Source: Burkholderiaceae bacterium (GTDB taxonomy: Bacteria; Pseudomonadota; Gammaproteobacteria; Burkholderiales; Burkholderiaceae_C). From it: a DNA stretch of 9,739 nt. The notes below the pieces were generated by a model. It saw nothing but the letters and a program-made list of their open reading frames with translations, did no database searches and was not told the origin of the DNA. The DNA lies in NCBI GenBank assembly GCA_031276435.1, contig JAISNB010000078.1, forward strand, positions 1 through 9,739, in the 5' to 3' direction. Shown here in pieces: positions 1-7,887 of the stretch. A program made the translations under genes and the position numbers. Each line of letters begins with the position of its first letter. The stretch's first letter is position 1.

Positions 1-136
1 CGCAAACGCGACGCAACCGCTTGCGGCAACCCCGCACAGACTGTGACGCGCCATGCGGGACGCGATGGGCGTGAAGAAAAAACAACTGCCGCTTTGGCTG
101 GCTGGCTTGGAGCCTGGTGGCTAATCGTGCAGGGAT

Positions 137-168
137 GCAAGTTTACAAAAAATCACGATAAATGCGAA
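137..168 (-). promoter_or_regulatory. Possible leftward promoter in AT-rich patch
   Basis: On the minus strand a hexamer TTCGCA (4/6 to TTGACA) is followed 17 nt later by TAAACT (4/6 to TATAAT). It lies in the only AT-rich patch of the first 900 bases. It would drive a leftward gene lying mostly beyond the window edge. One minus-strand frame stays open from an ATG at 54 to position 1 but has no Shine-Dalgarno and cannot be identified. Matches of this quality arise by chance in AT-rich sequence, so this is only a candidate. Confidence 0.25.
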
Positions 169-499
169 TTGTTTTTATTAAGCATGCACAATCTGTTGTT
201 TTTTCAACACACGGGGCGGCTTGGTTTGGGCTGGTTGGGCGCGCGCGGGGGGCTGGGTTGAGCACCGCGGAGTGCGCGCCTTCAACCCTGGTTGGCTGCG
301 CGCAAGCGGGCGGGTGGCGGGGGTCGCGGGCAGGGCCCAGAATCTGCTCAATGCGCCCGCACTCCAAGCGCGCGGCGGGCAGGTTGACGAGCTAGAAAGA
401 GCGATGGTGCTATTACCCAAGCGCCGCGCCTTGCATGGGGCAGCAGAACCCCTCACCCGGCGCTTCGCGCCACCTTCTGCCCCCTTGACCTCTCCCCAT

Positions 500-553
500 C
501 CCTCCCCAAAGGGGAGGGTGCAATATGCTCCCCTCTCCACTTGTGGAGAGGGG
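500..553. repeat. Two tandem hairpins of a CCCTCTCC-type intergenic repeat
   Basis: The first hairpin is CCCTCCCC (500-507), loop AAA, GGGGAGGG (511-518), a perfect 8-bp stem. The second is CCCCTCTCCAC (530-540), loop TT, GTGGAGAGGGG (543-553), a perfect 11-bp inverted repeat. Flanking sequence (CCCTCACCC near 452, GGGGGGTGAGG at 555-565) is itself inverted, so the unit looks like a larger palindromic intergenic repeat. Elements with CCCTCTCC palindromes are, from memory, common as dispersed repeats in proteobacterial genomes. There is no U-tract, so it is not a classical terminator. A further hairpin, CTTGCCC/GGGCAAG with a 3-nt loop, lies at 601-617. Confidence 0.7.
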
Positions 554-648
554 CGGGGGGTGAGGATGGGGGCTAGGGTAAAGAATACAAATGCGCCGCG
601 CTTGCCCAAGGGGCAAGGGGCGATGAAGAGAGGTGTTTCCTCTGTCTC

Positions 649-766
649 CGTCATTGCGAGGAGCGCAGCGACGCGGCAATCCATGCAACGGATTTCTCGA
701 AACACCGCAGCAGATTGCAAGACTTCAACTGGATTGCCACGTGCCCTGCGGGCACTCGCAATGACG
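649..766. repeat. 118-bp palindromic intergenic repeat (CGTCATTGCGAG family)
   Basis: The left end is CGTCATTGCGAG (649-660) and the right end CTCGCAATGACG (755-766), perfect inverse complements. Inside them lie GGCAATCCA (675-683) and TGGATTGCC (730-738), again perfectly complementary. Between the conserved blocks each arm carries 14-16 bp of unrelated sequence; on the right this forms its own small hairpin (GTGCCC TGC GGGCAC). The centre (684-729) is unpaired spacer. The repeat has no coding content and no transposase. From memory, palindromes beginning CGTCATTGCGAG are scattered through many unrelated bacterial genomes, so this is probably one copy of a non-autonomous, MITE-like or REP-like family. 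Confidence 0.75.
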
Positions 767-896
767 GGAGGTAGAAAAACGCCTCTTTGCAGTGCCTTCG
801 CCTTTTTTGGGGAGGGTACTTTTGCTCCTCAAGAGGGAGAGAGCAAGGCAACGCCGCCAAACGCCGCCAGCCAGCGCGGACCAGCAGCCACTTAAT

Positions 897-2264
897 TTAA
901 GGCGTGGCGGCTTCAGCCAGACGCTGGGCCAGCATTTGGGCGCGTGTCGGGTCGCGCGCTTCGACCATGACGCGCAGCAGCGGCTCTGTGCCACTGGGGC
1001 GGATCAGTACCCTGCCGCCTTCGGCACCCAGTTCGGCCTGTACGGATCGCGTTTGTTCGGCCAAGCGCGCGTTGTCTTGCCAGTGGCTGCCTTCGGGGAT
1101 GCGCACGTTGATGAGTACTTGCGGGAACAGTTCGACGCGCGCCAGCAGCCGCGCCAGCGGTTTGCCAGCGCGCACGCAGGCGCGCAGTACCTGCAATGCC
1201 GAGATCAGCCCGTCACCCGTGCTGTGTTTGTCCAGTACGAGCAGATGGCCCGAGCTTTCGCCGCCCAGGATCCAGCCGCGCGCCAGCATTTCTTCGAGTA
1301 CGTAGCGGTCGCCCACCCGGGCGCGCACAACGTCCAGGCCCAGCGCGCGCAGCGCCAGTTCGATGCCCTGGTTGGTCATGAGCGTGCCAACGACGCCCGC
1401 AAGGGCCGGAGGGATTGGGGCGGCGGCGCTGCTGGTTGTTGTGGTGGCGGCAAGCCGGTCGGCGGCCAGTACGTACAGCAGTTCGTCGCCGTTGAACAGG
1501 CGGCCCTGGCTGTCGACCATTTGCAGGCGGTCGGCGTCGCCGTCGAGCGCCACGCCGTAGTGGGCGCCGCTTTGCCTGACGGCCTCAACCAGCGCCCCGG
1601 GGTGGGTAGCGCCCACGCCAGCGTTGATGTTCAGCCCGTCGGGCGTGCAGCCAATGGCCAGTACGTCGGCACCCAGTTCGTGGAATACCTTGGGCGCAAT
1701 TTGGTAGGCCGCGCCGTTTGCGGCGTCGACGACGATTTTCAGGTTGCGCAGGTTCAACTCCTGCCCGAAGGTGCTTTTGCAAAATTCTATGTAGCGTCCG
1801 GCCGCATCGTCCAGCCGCTGGGCGCGGCCCACGGCGGCTGAGGCAACCCATTGCGGCGGTTCGGCCAGCGCGGCTTCTACGTCTTGCTCCCAGGCGTCAG
1901 ACAGTTTGGAGCCAGCGGCGCTGAAGAATTTGATGCCGTTGTCGGGATAGGCGTTGTGGCTGGCGCTGATGACGATGCCCAGATCGGCGCGCTGCGCGCG
2001 CGTGAGGTAGGCCACGGCAGGGGTGGGTACGGGGCCAAGCAGGGTGACGTGCACGCCCGCCGAGTTGAGGCCCGATTCGAGCGCGCTTTCCAGCATGTAG
2101 CCCGAGATGCGCGTGTCTTTGCCGATGAGCACTTGCGGGTCTCTGGTTTGCTGGCGCAGTACGCGCCCTACGGCGTGCCCCAGTTTCAACACCATATCCG
2201 CCGTGATGGGGGTTTGGCCCACGGTGCCGCGGATGCCGTCGGTGCCAAAGAGTTTGCGGCTCAT
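897..2264 (-). CDS. glmM: Phosphoglucosamine mutase GlmM
   Basis: Cytosolic enzyme that converts glucosamine-6-phosphate to glucosamine-1-phosphate, on the way to UDP-GlcNAc for peptidoglycan and lipopolysaccharide. The 455-residue protein has the full alpha-D-phosphohexomutase layout. The N-terminal start is MSRKLFGTDGIRG. The catalytic serine is S102 in the SASHN motif. The metal loop DGDADR is at 241-246, the sugar-binding GESSGH at 335-340 and the phosphate-binding RPSGTEP at 422-428. It is about 10 residues longer than the E. coli protein because of a Thr/Ser/Ala/Pro-rich insert at about 271-289. The ATG overlaps the folP stop by 4 bp (ATGA), and AAGG lies 8 nt upstream inside folP, so translation is probably coupled. 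Family members are activated by serine phosphorylation; nothing in the sequence bears on this beyond S102 being present. Confidence 0.97.
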   Translation of the reverse strand: MSRKLFGTDGIRGTVGQTPITADMVLKLGHAVGRVLRQQTRDPQVLIGKDTRISGYMLESALESGLNSAGVHVTLLGPVPTPAVAYLTRAQRADLGIVISASHNAYPDNGIKFFSAAGSKLSDAWEQDVEAALAEPPQWVASAAVGRAQRLDDAAGRYIEFCKSTFGQELNLRNLKIVVDAANGAAYQIAPKVFHELGADVLAIGCTPDGLNINAGVGATHPGALVEAVRQSGAHYGVALDGDADRLQMVDSQGRLFNGDELLYVLAADRLAATTTTSSAAAPIPPALAGVVGTLMTNQGIELALRALGLDVVRARVGDRYVLEEMLARGWILGGESSGHLLVLDKHSTGDGLISALQVLRACVRAGKPLARLLARVELFPQVLINVRIPEGSHWQDNARLAEQTRSVQAELGAEGGRVLIRPSGTEPLLRVMVEARDPTRAQMLAQRLAEAATP

Positions 2265-3217
2265 GCGCCGTGCCTTTGCGCGGCTGGTGTTGCCGCCGCC
2301 GCAATCGCAGCCGTTGCCGCGCCCGCCACGCGCCGCGCGCCGGTGGCGTTATCGGCAGCGCGCGCGGATTTCCACACTTGCAGCGCTTCGACGGTGGCTT
2401 TGACGTCGTGCACGCGCACGACGCGCGCGCCGCGCTCCACAGCCAGCAGCGCGGCAGCCACGCTGGCCTGTACGCGCGCCAGTGGTGGAGCGGGTTGGCC
2501 GCTGGCGTCGGCCAGCACGGCGCCCAGGGTCGATTTGCGTGACCAGCCCAGCAGCAGCGGATAGCCAGCGGCCAGCAGTTCGGCCTGGCGCGCCAGCAGG
2601 GTCAGGTTTTGCGCCACGGTTTTGCCAAAGCCAATGCCCGGGTCGAGCACGATGCGGTTTTTTTGCACGCCCTGTTGTTCCAGCGTCCGCGCCGCCTGGG
2701 TCAGGAAGGTTTGTACTTGTTGCACCACGTCGCCTTGCATCGGCTCGGTTTGCATGGTTTGCGGGTCGCGGTGCATGTGCATCAGGCAGATGCCGCAGGT
2801 TGGGTGGCGGCGCACCACTTCGCTGGCATCAGGCCCGCCGCCTTGCGCGGCGGTTTGGCGCAGGCCCCAGATGTCGTTGATGATGTCGGCTTGCAACTCC
2901 AGGACGGCAGCCATGACTTCGGGCTTGTAGGTGTCGACCGAGATGGGTACGCGCCAGCGCGCGGCTTCGCGCACCACGGGCAGCACGCGGTCGAGTTCCT
3001 GCCGCAAGGGCACGGCGGGCGATCCGGGGCGCGTGGATTCGCCGCCGATGTCCAGGATGTCGGCGCCTTCGGCCAGCAGTTGCTCGGCATGGCGCAAGGC
3101 GCTGGCGCTGTCGGCGTGTTGCCCGCCGTCAGAGAACGAGTCCGGCGTGACGTTGACGATGCCCATGACTTTGGGCTGGCTCAGGTCGATGTCGAAGCGG
3201 GTGGTTTTCCAGAGCAT
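2261..3217 (-). CDS. folP: Dihydropteroate synthase FolP
   Basis: Cytosolic folate-pathway enzyme that joins para-aminobenzoate to 6-hydroxymethyl-dihydropterin pyrophosphate to give dihydropteroate; it is the sulfonamide target. Of 318 residues, the first signature GIVNVTPDSFSDGG is at 19-32 and the second, DIGGESTRPGS, at 56-66. Substrate residues are seen as D95 (SVDTY), N114 (INDI), DPGIGFGKT (192-200), SRKS (226-229, K228) and RVHD (268-271). The E. coli enzyme has about 282 residues. The extra length here is an alanine-rich tail from about 285 to 318 that overlaps the glmM ribosome-binding region. The start ATG precedes the typical MxWxTTRFxIDL opening, but no strong Shine-Dalgarno is visible. 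It is followed by glmM with a 4-bp overlap and separated from ftsH by a terminator. Confidence 0.96.
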   Translation of the reverse strand: MLWKTTRFDIDLSQPKVMGIVNVTPDSFSDGGQHADSASALRHAEQLLAEGADILDIGGESTRPGSPAVPLRQELDRVLPVVREAARWRVPISVDTYKPEVMAAVLELQADIINDIWGLRQTAAQGGGPDASEVVRRHPTCGICLMHMHRDPQTMQTEPMQGDVVQQVQTFLTQAARTLEQQGVQKNRIVLDPGIGFGKTVAQNLTLLARQAELLAAGYPLLLGWSRKSTLGAVLADASGQPAPPLARVQASVAAALLAVERGARVVRVHDVKATVEALQVWKSARAADNATGARRVAGAATAAIAAAATPAAQRHGA

Positions 3218-3298
3218 GGCGAAAAATCCGGGAAGGCAAAGAAGAATCAGGGGCGCTGCGCGTTCGCTGGCCTTTTCCGGGTTGGAATGAAGGCGCGG

Positions 3299-3346
3299 AA
3301 AGAAAGAAAAAACCAGGACGCTTGCGTTTGGGGTGCAAGCGCCTGG
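3299..3346 (-). terminator. Strong intrinsic terminator after ftsH
   Basis: On the minus strand just past the ftsH stop the RNA can form a 12-bp stem. Its outer part is CCAGG/CCTGG (3313-3317 with 3342-3346) and its inner part CGCTTGC/GCAAGCG (3319-3325 with 3335-3341). It has one bulged base at 3318 and a 9-nt loop. The stem is followed by TTTTTT and further T-rich sequence (3299-3312). This is a textbook Rho-independent terminator. It lies 21 bp after the ftsH stop and about 80 bp before folP, so folP-glmM would need read-through or their own promoter. I could not find a convincing folP promoter. Confidence 0.88.
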
Positions 3347-3367
3347 CAGCCGACATGCGCGCCCGTA

Positions 3368-5296
<1,929 letters not shown>

Positions 5297-5304
5297 GACT
5301 CCGG

Positions 5305-5308
5305 CTCC
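5305..5308 (-). promoter_or_regulatory. Ribosome binding site deciding the TTG start of ftsH
   Basis: The minus strand reads GGAG at 5308-5305, then 8 nt, then TTG at 5296-5294. A second GGAG (5302-5299) is only 2 nt away and too close. This spacing supports the TTG at 5296 as the real start. The only nearby ATG (5285-5283) lies in another frame. Confidence 0.7.
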
Positions 5309-5336
5309 AATCCACTCAAAAAATACCAGTCCCAGA

Positions 5337-5363
5337 ATATGAGTGCCATTTTATGTCTTTCAA
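5337..5363 (-). promoter_or_regulatory. Heat-shock (sigma-32 / RpoH)-like promoter for ftsH
   Basis: On the minus strand, between rlmE and ftsH, the -35 part reads GTTGAAA (TTGAAA at 5363-5358). It is followed after 13 nt by ACTCATAT (5344-5337), which matches 6 of 8 bases of the sigma-32 -10 consensus CCCCATAT. The spacing agrees with the E. coli groE and dnaK heat-shock promoters. A sigma-70 reading (TTGAAA, 18 nt, TATTCT) is also possible. The start point would fall near 5330, giving a leader of about 35 nt before the TTG. In E. coli the rlmE-ftsH operon is heat-inducible, so the location is sensible. The assignment to RpoH is inference. Confidence 0.5.
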
Positions 5364-5403
5364 CCCGCCGCCCCGCCAGGTCACAAATGTTCACAAGCGC
5401 GCC

Positions 5404-6096
5404 TCACTTGAGAGGCACGCCCGGGCTTTCCCCCGGGGCGCGCTGCTTGAGGCCTATGCCTACCAGAAAGGTTTCGGCGGACCGATCGCGCGAGGCCCTG
5501 GGCTTGATTGGCCTGGCCACGCGGAAGCTGTCTTTGAACAGCCTGGCCAACTGGCTGTAGCCGCTGCCATGAAACACCTTGCTCACCAGCGCGCCATCGG
5601 GCTTCAGATGGGCCTGTGCAAACGCCACCGCCAGCTCCACCAGATGGGAGATGCGCGCCGCGTCGCTGCTTGCTATGCCCGAAAGGTTGGGCGCCATGTC
5701 AGAGACCACCACATCCACGGCGCGGCCGTCCAGCGCCTGCCGCAGTTGGGCCAGCACCGCTTCTTCGCGGAAATCGCCTTGCAGGAAAGTCACGCCCTCG
5801 ACAGGCGCCATCGGCAAAATATCCAGCGCGATGATGCAGCCGTTGAGCGCCCCTGTCGCCGCCCCTTCGGGCGCCAGCCTCTGGCGCACGTACTGGCTCC
5901 AGGCGCCGGGGGCGCTGCCCAAATCCACCACCACGTGGCCGGGACGAATCAGCCGCAACGCTTCATCGATCTCTTTGAGCTTGTAGGCGGCGCGCGCGCG
6001 ATAGCCCTCGCGCTGCGCGAGCTTGACGTAGGGGTCGTTCACGTGGTCGTTGAGCCACGCCTTGTTGACCTTTTTGCTTTTGGCTCTGGTTTTCAT
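5404..6096 (-). CDS. rlmE: 23S rRNA 2'-O-methyltransferase RlmE (FtsJ)
   Basis: Methylates the 2'-hydroxyl of uridine 2552 (E. coli numbering) in 23S rRNA using S-adenosylmethionine, late in 50S assembly. The chosen ATG at 6096 gives 230 residues beginning MKTRAKSKK. The open frame extends further upstream, but that part runs over the divergent yhbY gene and lacks homology. The SAM loop VDLGSAPGAWSQ is at 57-68. The catalytic K-D-K-E set is K39 (AYKL), D133 (SDMAPN), K173 (SKVFHG) and E208 (SAETF). The last ~15 residues extend past the E. coli protein (209 residues). A weak GAG lies 4 nt before the start. It precedes ftsH and diverges from yhbY over a 148-bp gap. Confidence 0.96.
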   Translation of the reverse strand: MKTRAKSKKVNKAWLNDHVNDPYVKLAQREGYRARAAYKLKEIDEALRLIRPGHVVVDLGSAPGAWSQYVRQRLAPEGAATGALNGCIIALDILPMAPVEGVTFLQGDFREEAVLAQLRQALDGRAVDVVVSDMAPNLSGIASSDAARISHLVELAVAFAQAHLKPDGALVSKVFHGSGYSQLARLFKDSFRVARPIKPRASRDRSAETFLVGIGLKQRAPGESPGVPLK

Positions 6097-6232
6097 CACA
6101 CTCGAAAAAGCGGGGCAGAACCACGCCGGAACTGCCAGAACAATGGCTGACTGGTGCGCGCCCGGCAAGCGCCAGGGCGGCCCCAGGGGGCGCGCGTTCT
6201 GTGCGGCGCGCCAGCCGGTTTTGCCGAGCGCA

Positions 6233-6238
6233 GATAAT
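6233..6238 (+). promoter_or_regulatory. Candidate -10 element for a leaderless yhbY transcript
   Basis: GATAAT (5/6 to TATAAT) ends 6 nt before the yhbY ATG, so the usual start point would fall on or beside the A of the start codon. No Shine-Dalgarno is seen upstream of yhbY, which fits a leaderless mRNA. No good -35 hexamer is present at the right distance, so the promoter call is tentative. Confidence 0.4.
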
Positions 6239-6244
6239 ACGCGC

Positions 6245-6718
6245 ATGCCGCAAATCCAACTGACCGCCGCCGAGCGCAAGCAGCACCGCGCCGATGCCCA
6301 CCACATCGACCCCGTGGTCATCATCGGCGCCGACGGCCTGACGCCCGCCGTGCACAAGGAAGCCGACGCCGCGCTCAACGCGCACGGCCTCATCAAAGTG
6401 CGCGTTCTGTGCGATGACCGCATCGCCCGCGAAACCATCTACCAGCAACTGGCCGACGCGCTGGACGCGGCCCCGATCCAGCACATTGGCAAACTGTTCG
6501 TGCTCTGGCGTCCCAGGCCAGCCAGGGAAAAAGCGCCGGATGAAGAGCGCAAACCCGGCCCCAAAAACGTCAAAGTGCTCAAGTACAGCAAGCGCGGCGG
6601 GCAACGCCCCGAAGTCAAAATCCTGCGTGTTCTGGGCAACCAGCACCTCACACCGGGCGGCAAAATCAAGCGCAGCCAGCCCAGGCAGAAATCAGTCAAG
6701 AAAAGCCGCCTCGGCTGA
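6245..6718 (+). CDS. yhbY: Ribosome assembly RNA-binding protein YhbY (CRS1-YhbY/CRM domain)
   Basis: Small RNA-binding protein; in E. coli YhbY associates with pre-50S particles. The 157 residues contain one CRM (CRS1-YhbY) domain at roughly 4-98. Its typical elements are LTAAERKQHRADAHH, then HIDPVVIIGADGLTPAV, HGLIKVRVLCDD and the closing GKLFVLWRP. The basic C-terminal part (about 95-157, many Lys/Arg) is much longer than in the ~97-residue E. coli protein and probably adds RNA binding. The ATG at 6245 was chosen because the domain begins immediately after it. It diverges from rlmE, which also acts on 23S rRNA. A GC hairpin (GCGCCG CAG CGGCGC, 6736-6750) without a T-tract follows the gene. 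Confidence 0.93.
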   Translation: MPQIQLTAAERKQHRADAHHIDPVVIIGADGLTPAVHKEADAALNAHGLIKVRVLCDDRIARETIYQQLADALDAAPIQHIGKLFVLWRPRPAREKAPDEERKPGPKNVKVLKYSKRGGQRPEVKILRVLGNQHLTPGGKIKRSQPRQKSVKKSRLG

Positions 6719-6780
6719 TCCGCCTGACCTCGGCAGCGCCGCAGCGGCGCAACGCAACCACCACCGCACCCCGCCACGGC

Positions 6781-7545
6781 ATGCCCCACCGCAGCAGCGC
6801 CCAACACCGCCACATCCTGTGCATGAAATGGGGCCTCAAATACGGCCCCGAATACGTCAACCGCCTTTGGGCCATGGTGCGCCGCAATCTGCGCGGCGAC
6901 TTTGAATTCACCTGCCTGACCGACGACGCCCGGGGCATCCGCCCCGAAGTGCGCTGCCTGCCCATTGCACCGCTCAACCTGCACCTCAAACCGGGACAAC
7001 GCGACGGCGCCTGGAAAAAACTCACCACCTTCGAGAGCGACCTGTACGGGCTGCGCGGCACGGCGCTGTTTCTGGATCTGGATGTGGTCATCGTCGGCTC
7101 GCTGGACGACTTTTTCACCTGTCCGGGCGAATTTCTCATCATCCGCGATTACCCGCGCTTTTGGCGCGCGCGCGCGCGCATCATCGGCAACTCGTCGGTG
7201 TACCGGTTCAATCTGGGCGCCCACGCTGACGTGCTGGCCGACTTTCGCGAGCACATCGAGCAGGTGCCGCGCAGCCACCGCAACGAGCAAACCTACCTCT
7301 CGCACTTTCTGCACCGGCAAGGCAAGCTGGGCTACTGGCCCGCCCCGTGGTGCCCGAGCTTCAAATACCACTGCATCCCGCCCTGGCCCGCCAACTACTG
7401 GCGTGCGCCCGCCATCCCCGAAGGCGCGCGCATCATCATCTTCCACGGCGAAGTCAACCCGCCCGACGCCCTGGCTGGCAGGCGCAACAAACCGCTGGCC
7501 TTCATCAAACCCGCACCCTGGATTGCCCAGTACTGGCGTGAATGA
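6781..7545 (+). CDS. Putative GT-A-type glycosyltransferase, function unknown
   Basis: A soluble 254-residue protein without signal peptide or membrane helix. It shows a GT-A-like pattern. There is an N-terminal nucleotide-binding start (HILCMKWG, 11-18; CLTDD, 45-49) and a hydrophobic strand ending in a DxD motif, FLDLDVVIVG (97-106, D99 and D101), which would bind the metal and nucleotide sugar. GNSSVYRF (136-143), NEQTYLSHFL (168-177) and FHGEVNPPDAL (221-231) follow; H222 could be a third metal ligand as in GT8 enzymes. Substrate and acceptor cannot be told. It lies 62 bp after yhbY on the same strand, with no clear Shine-Dalgarno; an internal ATG at 6823 is an alternative start but would remove HILC. 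Its 3' end converges with the antitoxin gene 21 bp away. A (GC)8 run at 7164-7179 encodes RARAR. Confidence 0.75.
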   Translation: MPHRSSAQHRHILCMKWGLKYGPEYVNRLWAMVRRNLRGDFEFTCLTDDARGIRPEVRCLPIAPLNLHLKPGQRDGAWKKLTTFESDLYGLRGTALFLDLDVVIVGSLDDFFTCPGEFLIIRDYPRFWRARARIIGNSSVYRFNLGAHADVLADFREHIEQVPRSHRNEQTYLSHFLHRQGKLGYWPAPWCPSFKYHCIPPWPANYWRAPAIPEGARIIIFHGEVNPPDALAGRRNKPLAFIKPAPWIAQYWRE

Positions 7546-7566
7546 GGGCGCGCACGCGAACCCGGG

Positions 7567-7887
7567 TCAAGCCGCTACCGTAATGCCTGCCGAATGCGCG
7601 CGGCGCGCGGGTTGCACCACGATCTGCACGCGCTGATCCAGCGACACCAGCGCCTGCATCAGTCGCTCCAGAGAGATGTTCCGAAGCTTGTAGCGGCGCA
7701 CCTGGGACACCTTGGGCTGAGTCATGCCCGTGATGGCCGCCACTTCAGTCTGGCTCAAGCCGCGCTTGTCGATCAGTGCATTGAGCTTGAGTGCGAGCGC
7801 GGCCTTGGCCGACAATTCTTCAGCATCATCGAAACCCAGATCATGCAGCACGTTATCGGTGCCTTGTGAATGCTCATTGCGCTTCAT
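7567..7887 (-). CDS. HTH antitoxin of a HigBA-like toxin-antitoxin pair
   Basis: Predicted DNA-binding antitoxin of 106 residues, with an Xre/HTH_37-type helix-turn-helix at about 32-82. The recognition part is SQTEVAAITGMTQPKVSQV (45-63). It should bind and neutralise the toxin encoded just upstream and repress the pair through the palindrome before the toxin gene. I chose ATG at 7887 because GGGAG lies 6 nt upstream; a GTG one codon earlier (7890) is only 3 nt from that site. The ATG overlaps the toxin stop by one base (TGATG), so the genes are translationally coupled. The toxin-first order is typical of higBA-like pairs. The C-terminal ~10 residues (AHSAGITVAA) look unconserved. No terminator is visible between it and the convergent glycosyltransferase. 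Confidence 0.85.
   Translation of the reverse strand: MKRNEHSQGTDNVLHDLGFDDAEELSAKAALALKLNALIDKRGLSQTEVAAITGMTQPKVSQVRRYKLRNISLERLMQALVSLDQRVQIVVQPARRAHSAGITVAA

Larger units (their letters stand above)
1..896. other. Long non-coding intergenic region rich in repeats
   Basis: I see no credible gene in these 896 bases. Open frames here have no recognisable domain and run through simple palindromes. From the left it holds GC-rich sequence to about 130, an AT-rich patch at about 135-215 (promoter-like), G-run-rich sequence at about 245-340, hairpin repeats at 500-553 and 601-617, and a large palindromic repeat at 649-766. The remaining stretch up to the glmM stop contains a weak hairpin at about 824-849 (arms TTGCTC and GAGCAA plus CTC/GAG). 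No intrinsic terminator with a clear T-tract was found directly after glmM, so the repeats themselves may end that transcript. This last point is inference. Confidence 0.7.

Noticed and set aside
53..124. A 23-codon + strand peptide frame beginning MRDAMGVKKK
   Set aside because: No Shine-Dalgarno or promoter and no recognisable family; too short to support as a gene.
500..766. Repeat cluster considered as a CRISPR array
   Set aside because: The repeats are palindromes of different sequence, not evenly spaced direct repeats with unique spacers, and no cas gene is near.
178..895. Open frames on both strands across the left intergenic region (178-720 minus, 221-895 plus)
   Set aside because: They translate hairpin repeats and G-runs into low-complexity, proline/arginine-rich sequence, and no domain is visible.
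792..1841. A 349-codon + strand frame antisense to glmM
   Set aside because: Shadow of glmM with Gln/Ala/His-biased composition and no recognisable motif; its start lies in repeat sequence.
5404..5450. GC-rich hairpins at the 3' end of rlmE (CCCGGG palindrome) as a terminator
   Set aside because: The CCCGGG palindrome lies in coding sequence and has no T-tract after it; codon constraints and GC content explain it.
6097..6438. N-terminal extension of the rlmE frame by up to 114 codons
   Set aside because: It overlaps the divergent yhbY gene and the intergenic region, lacks homology, and RlmE of normal size begins at 6096.
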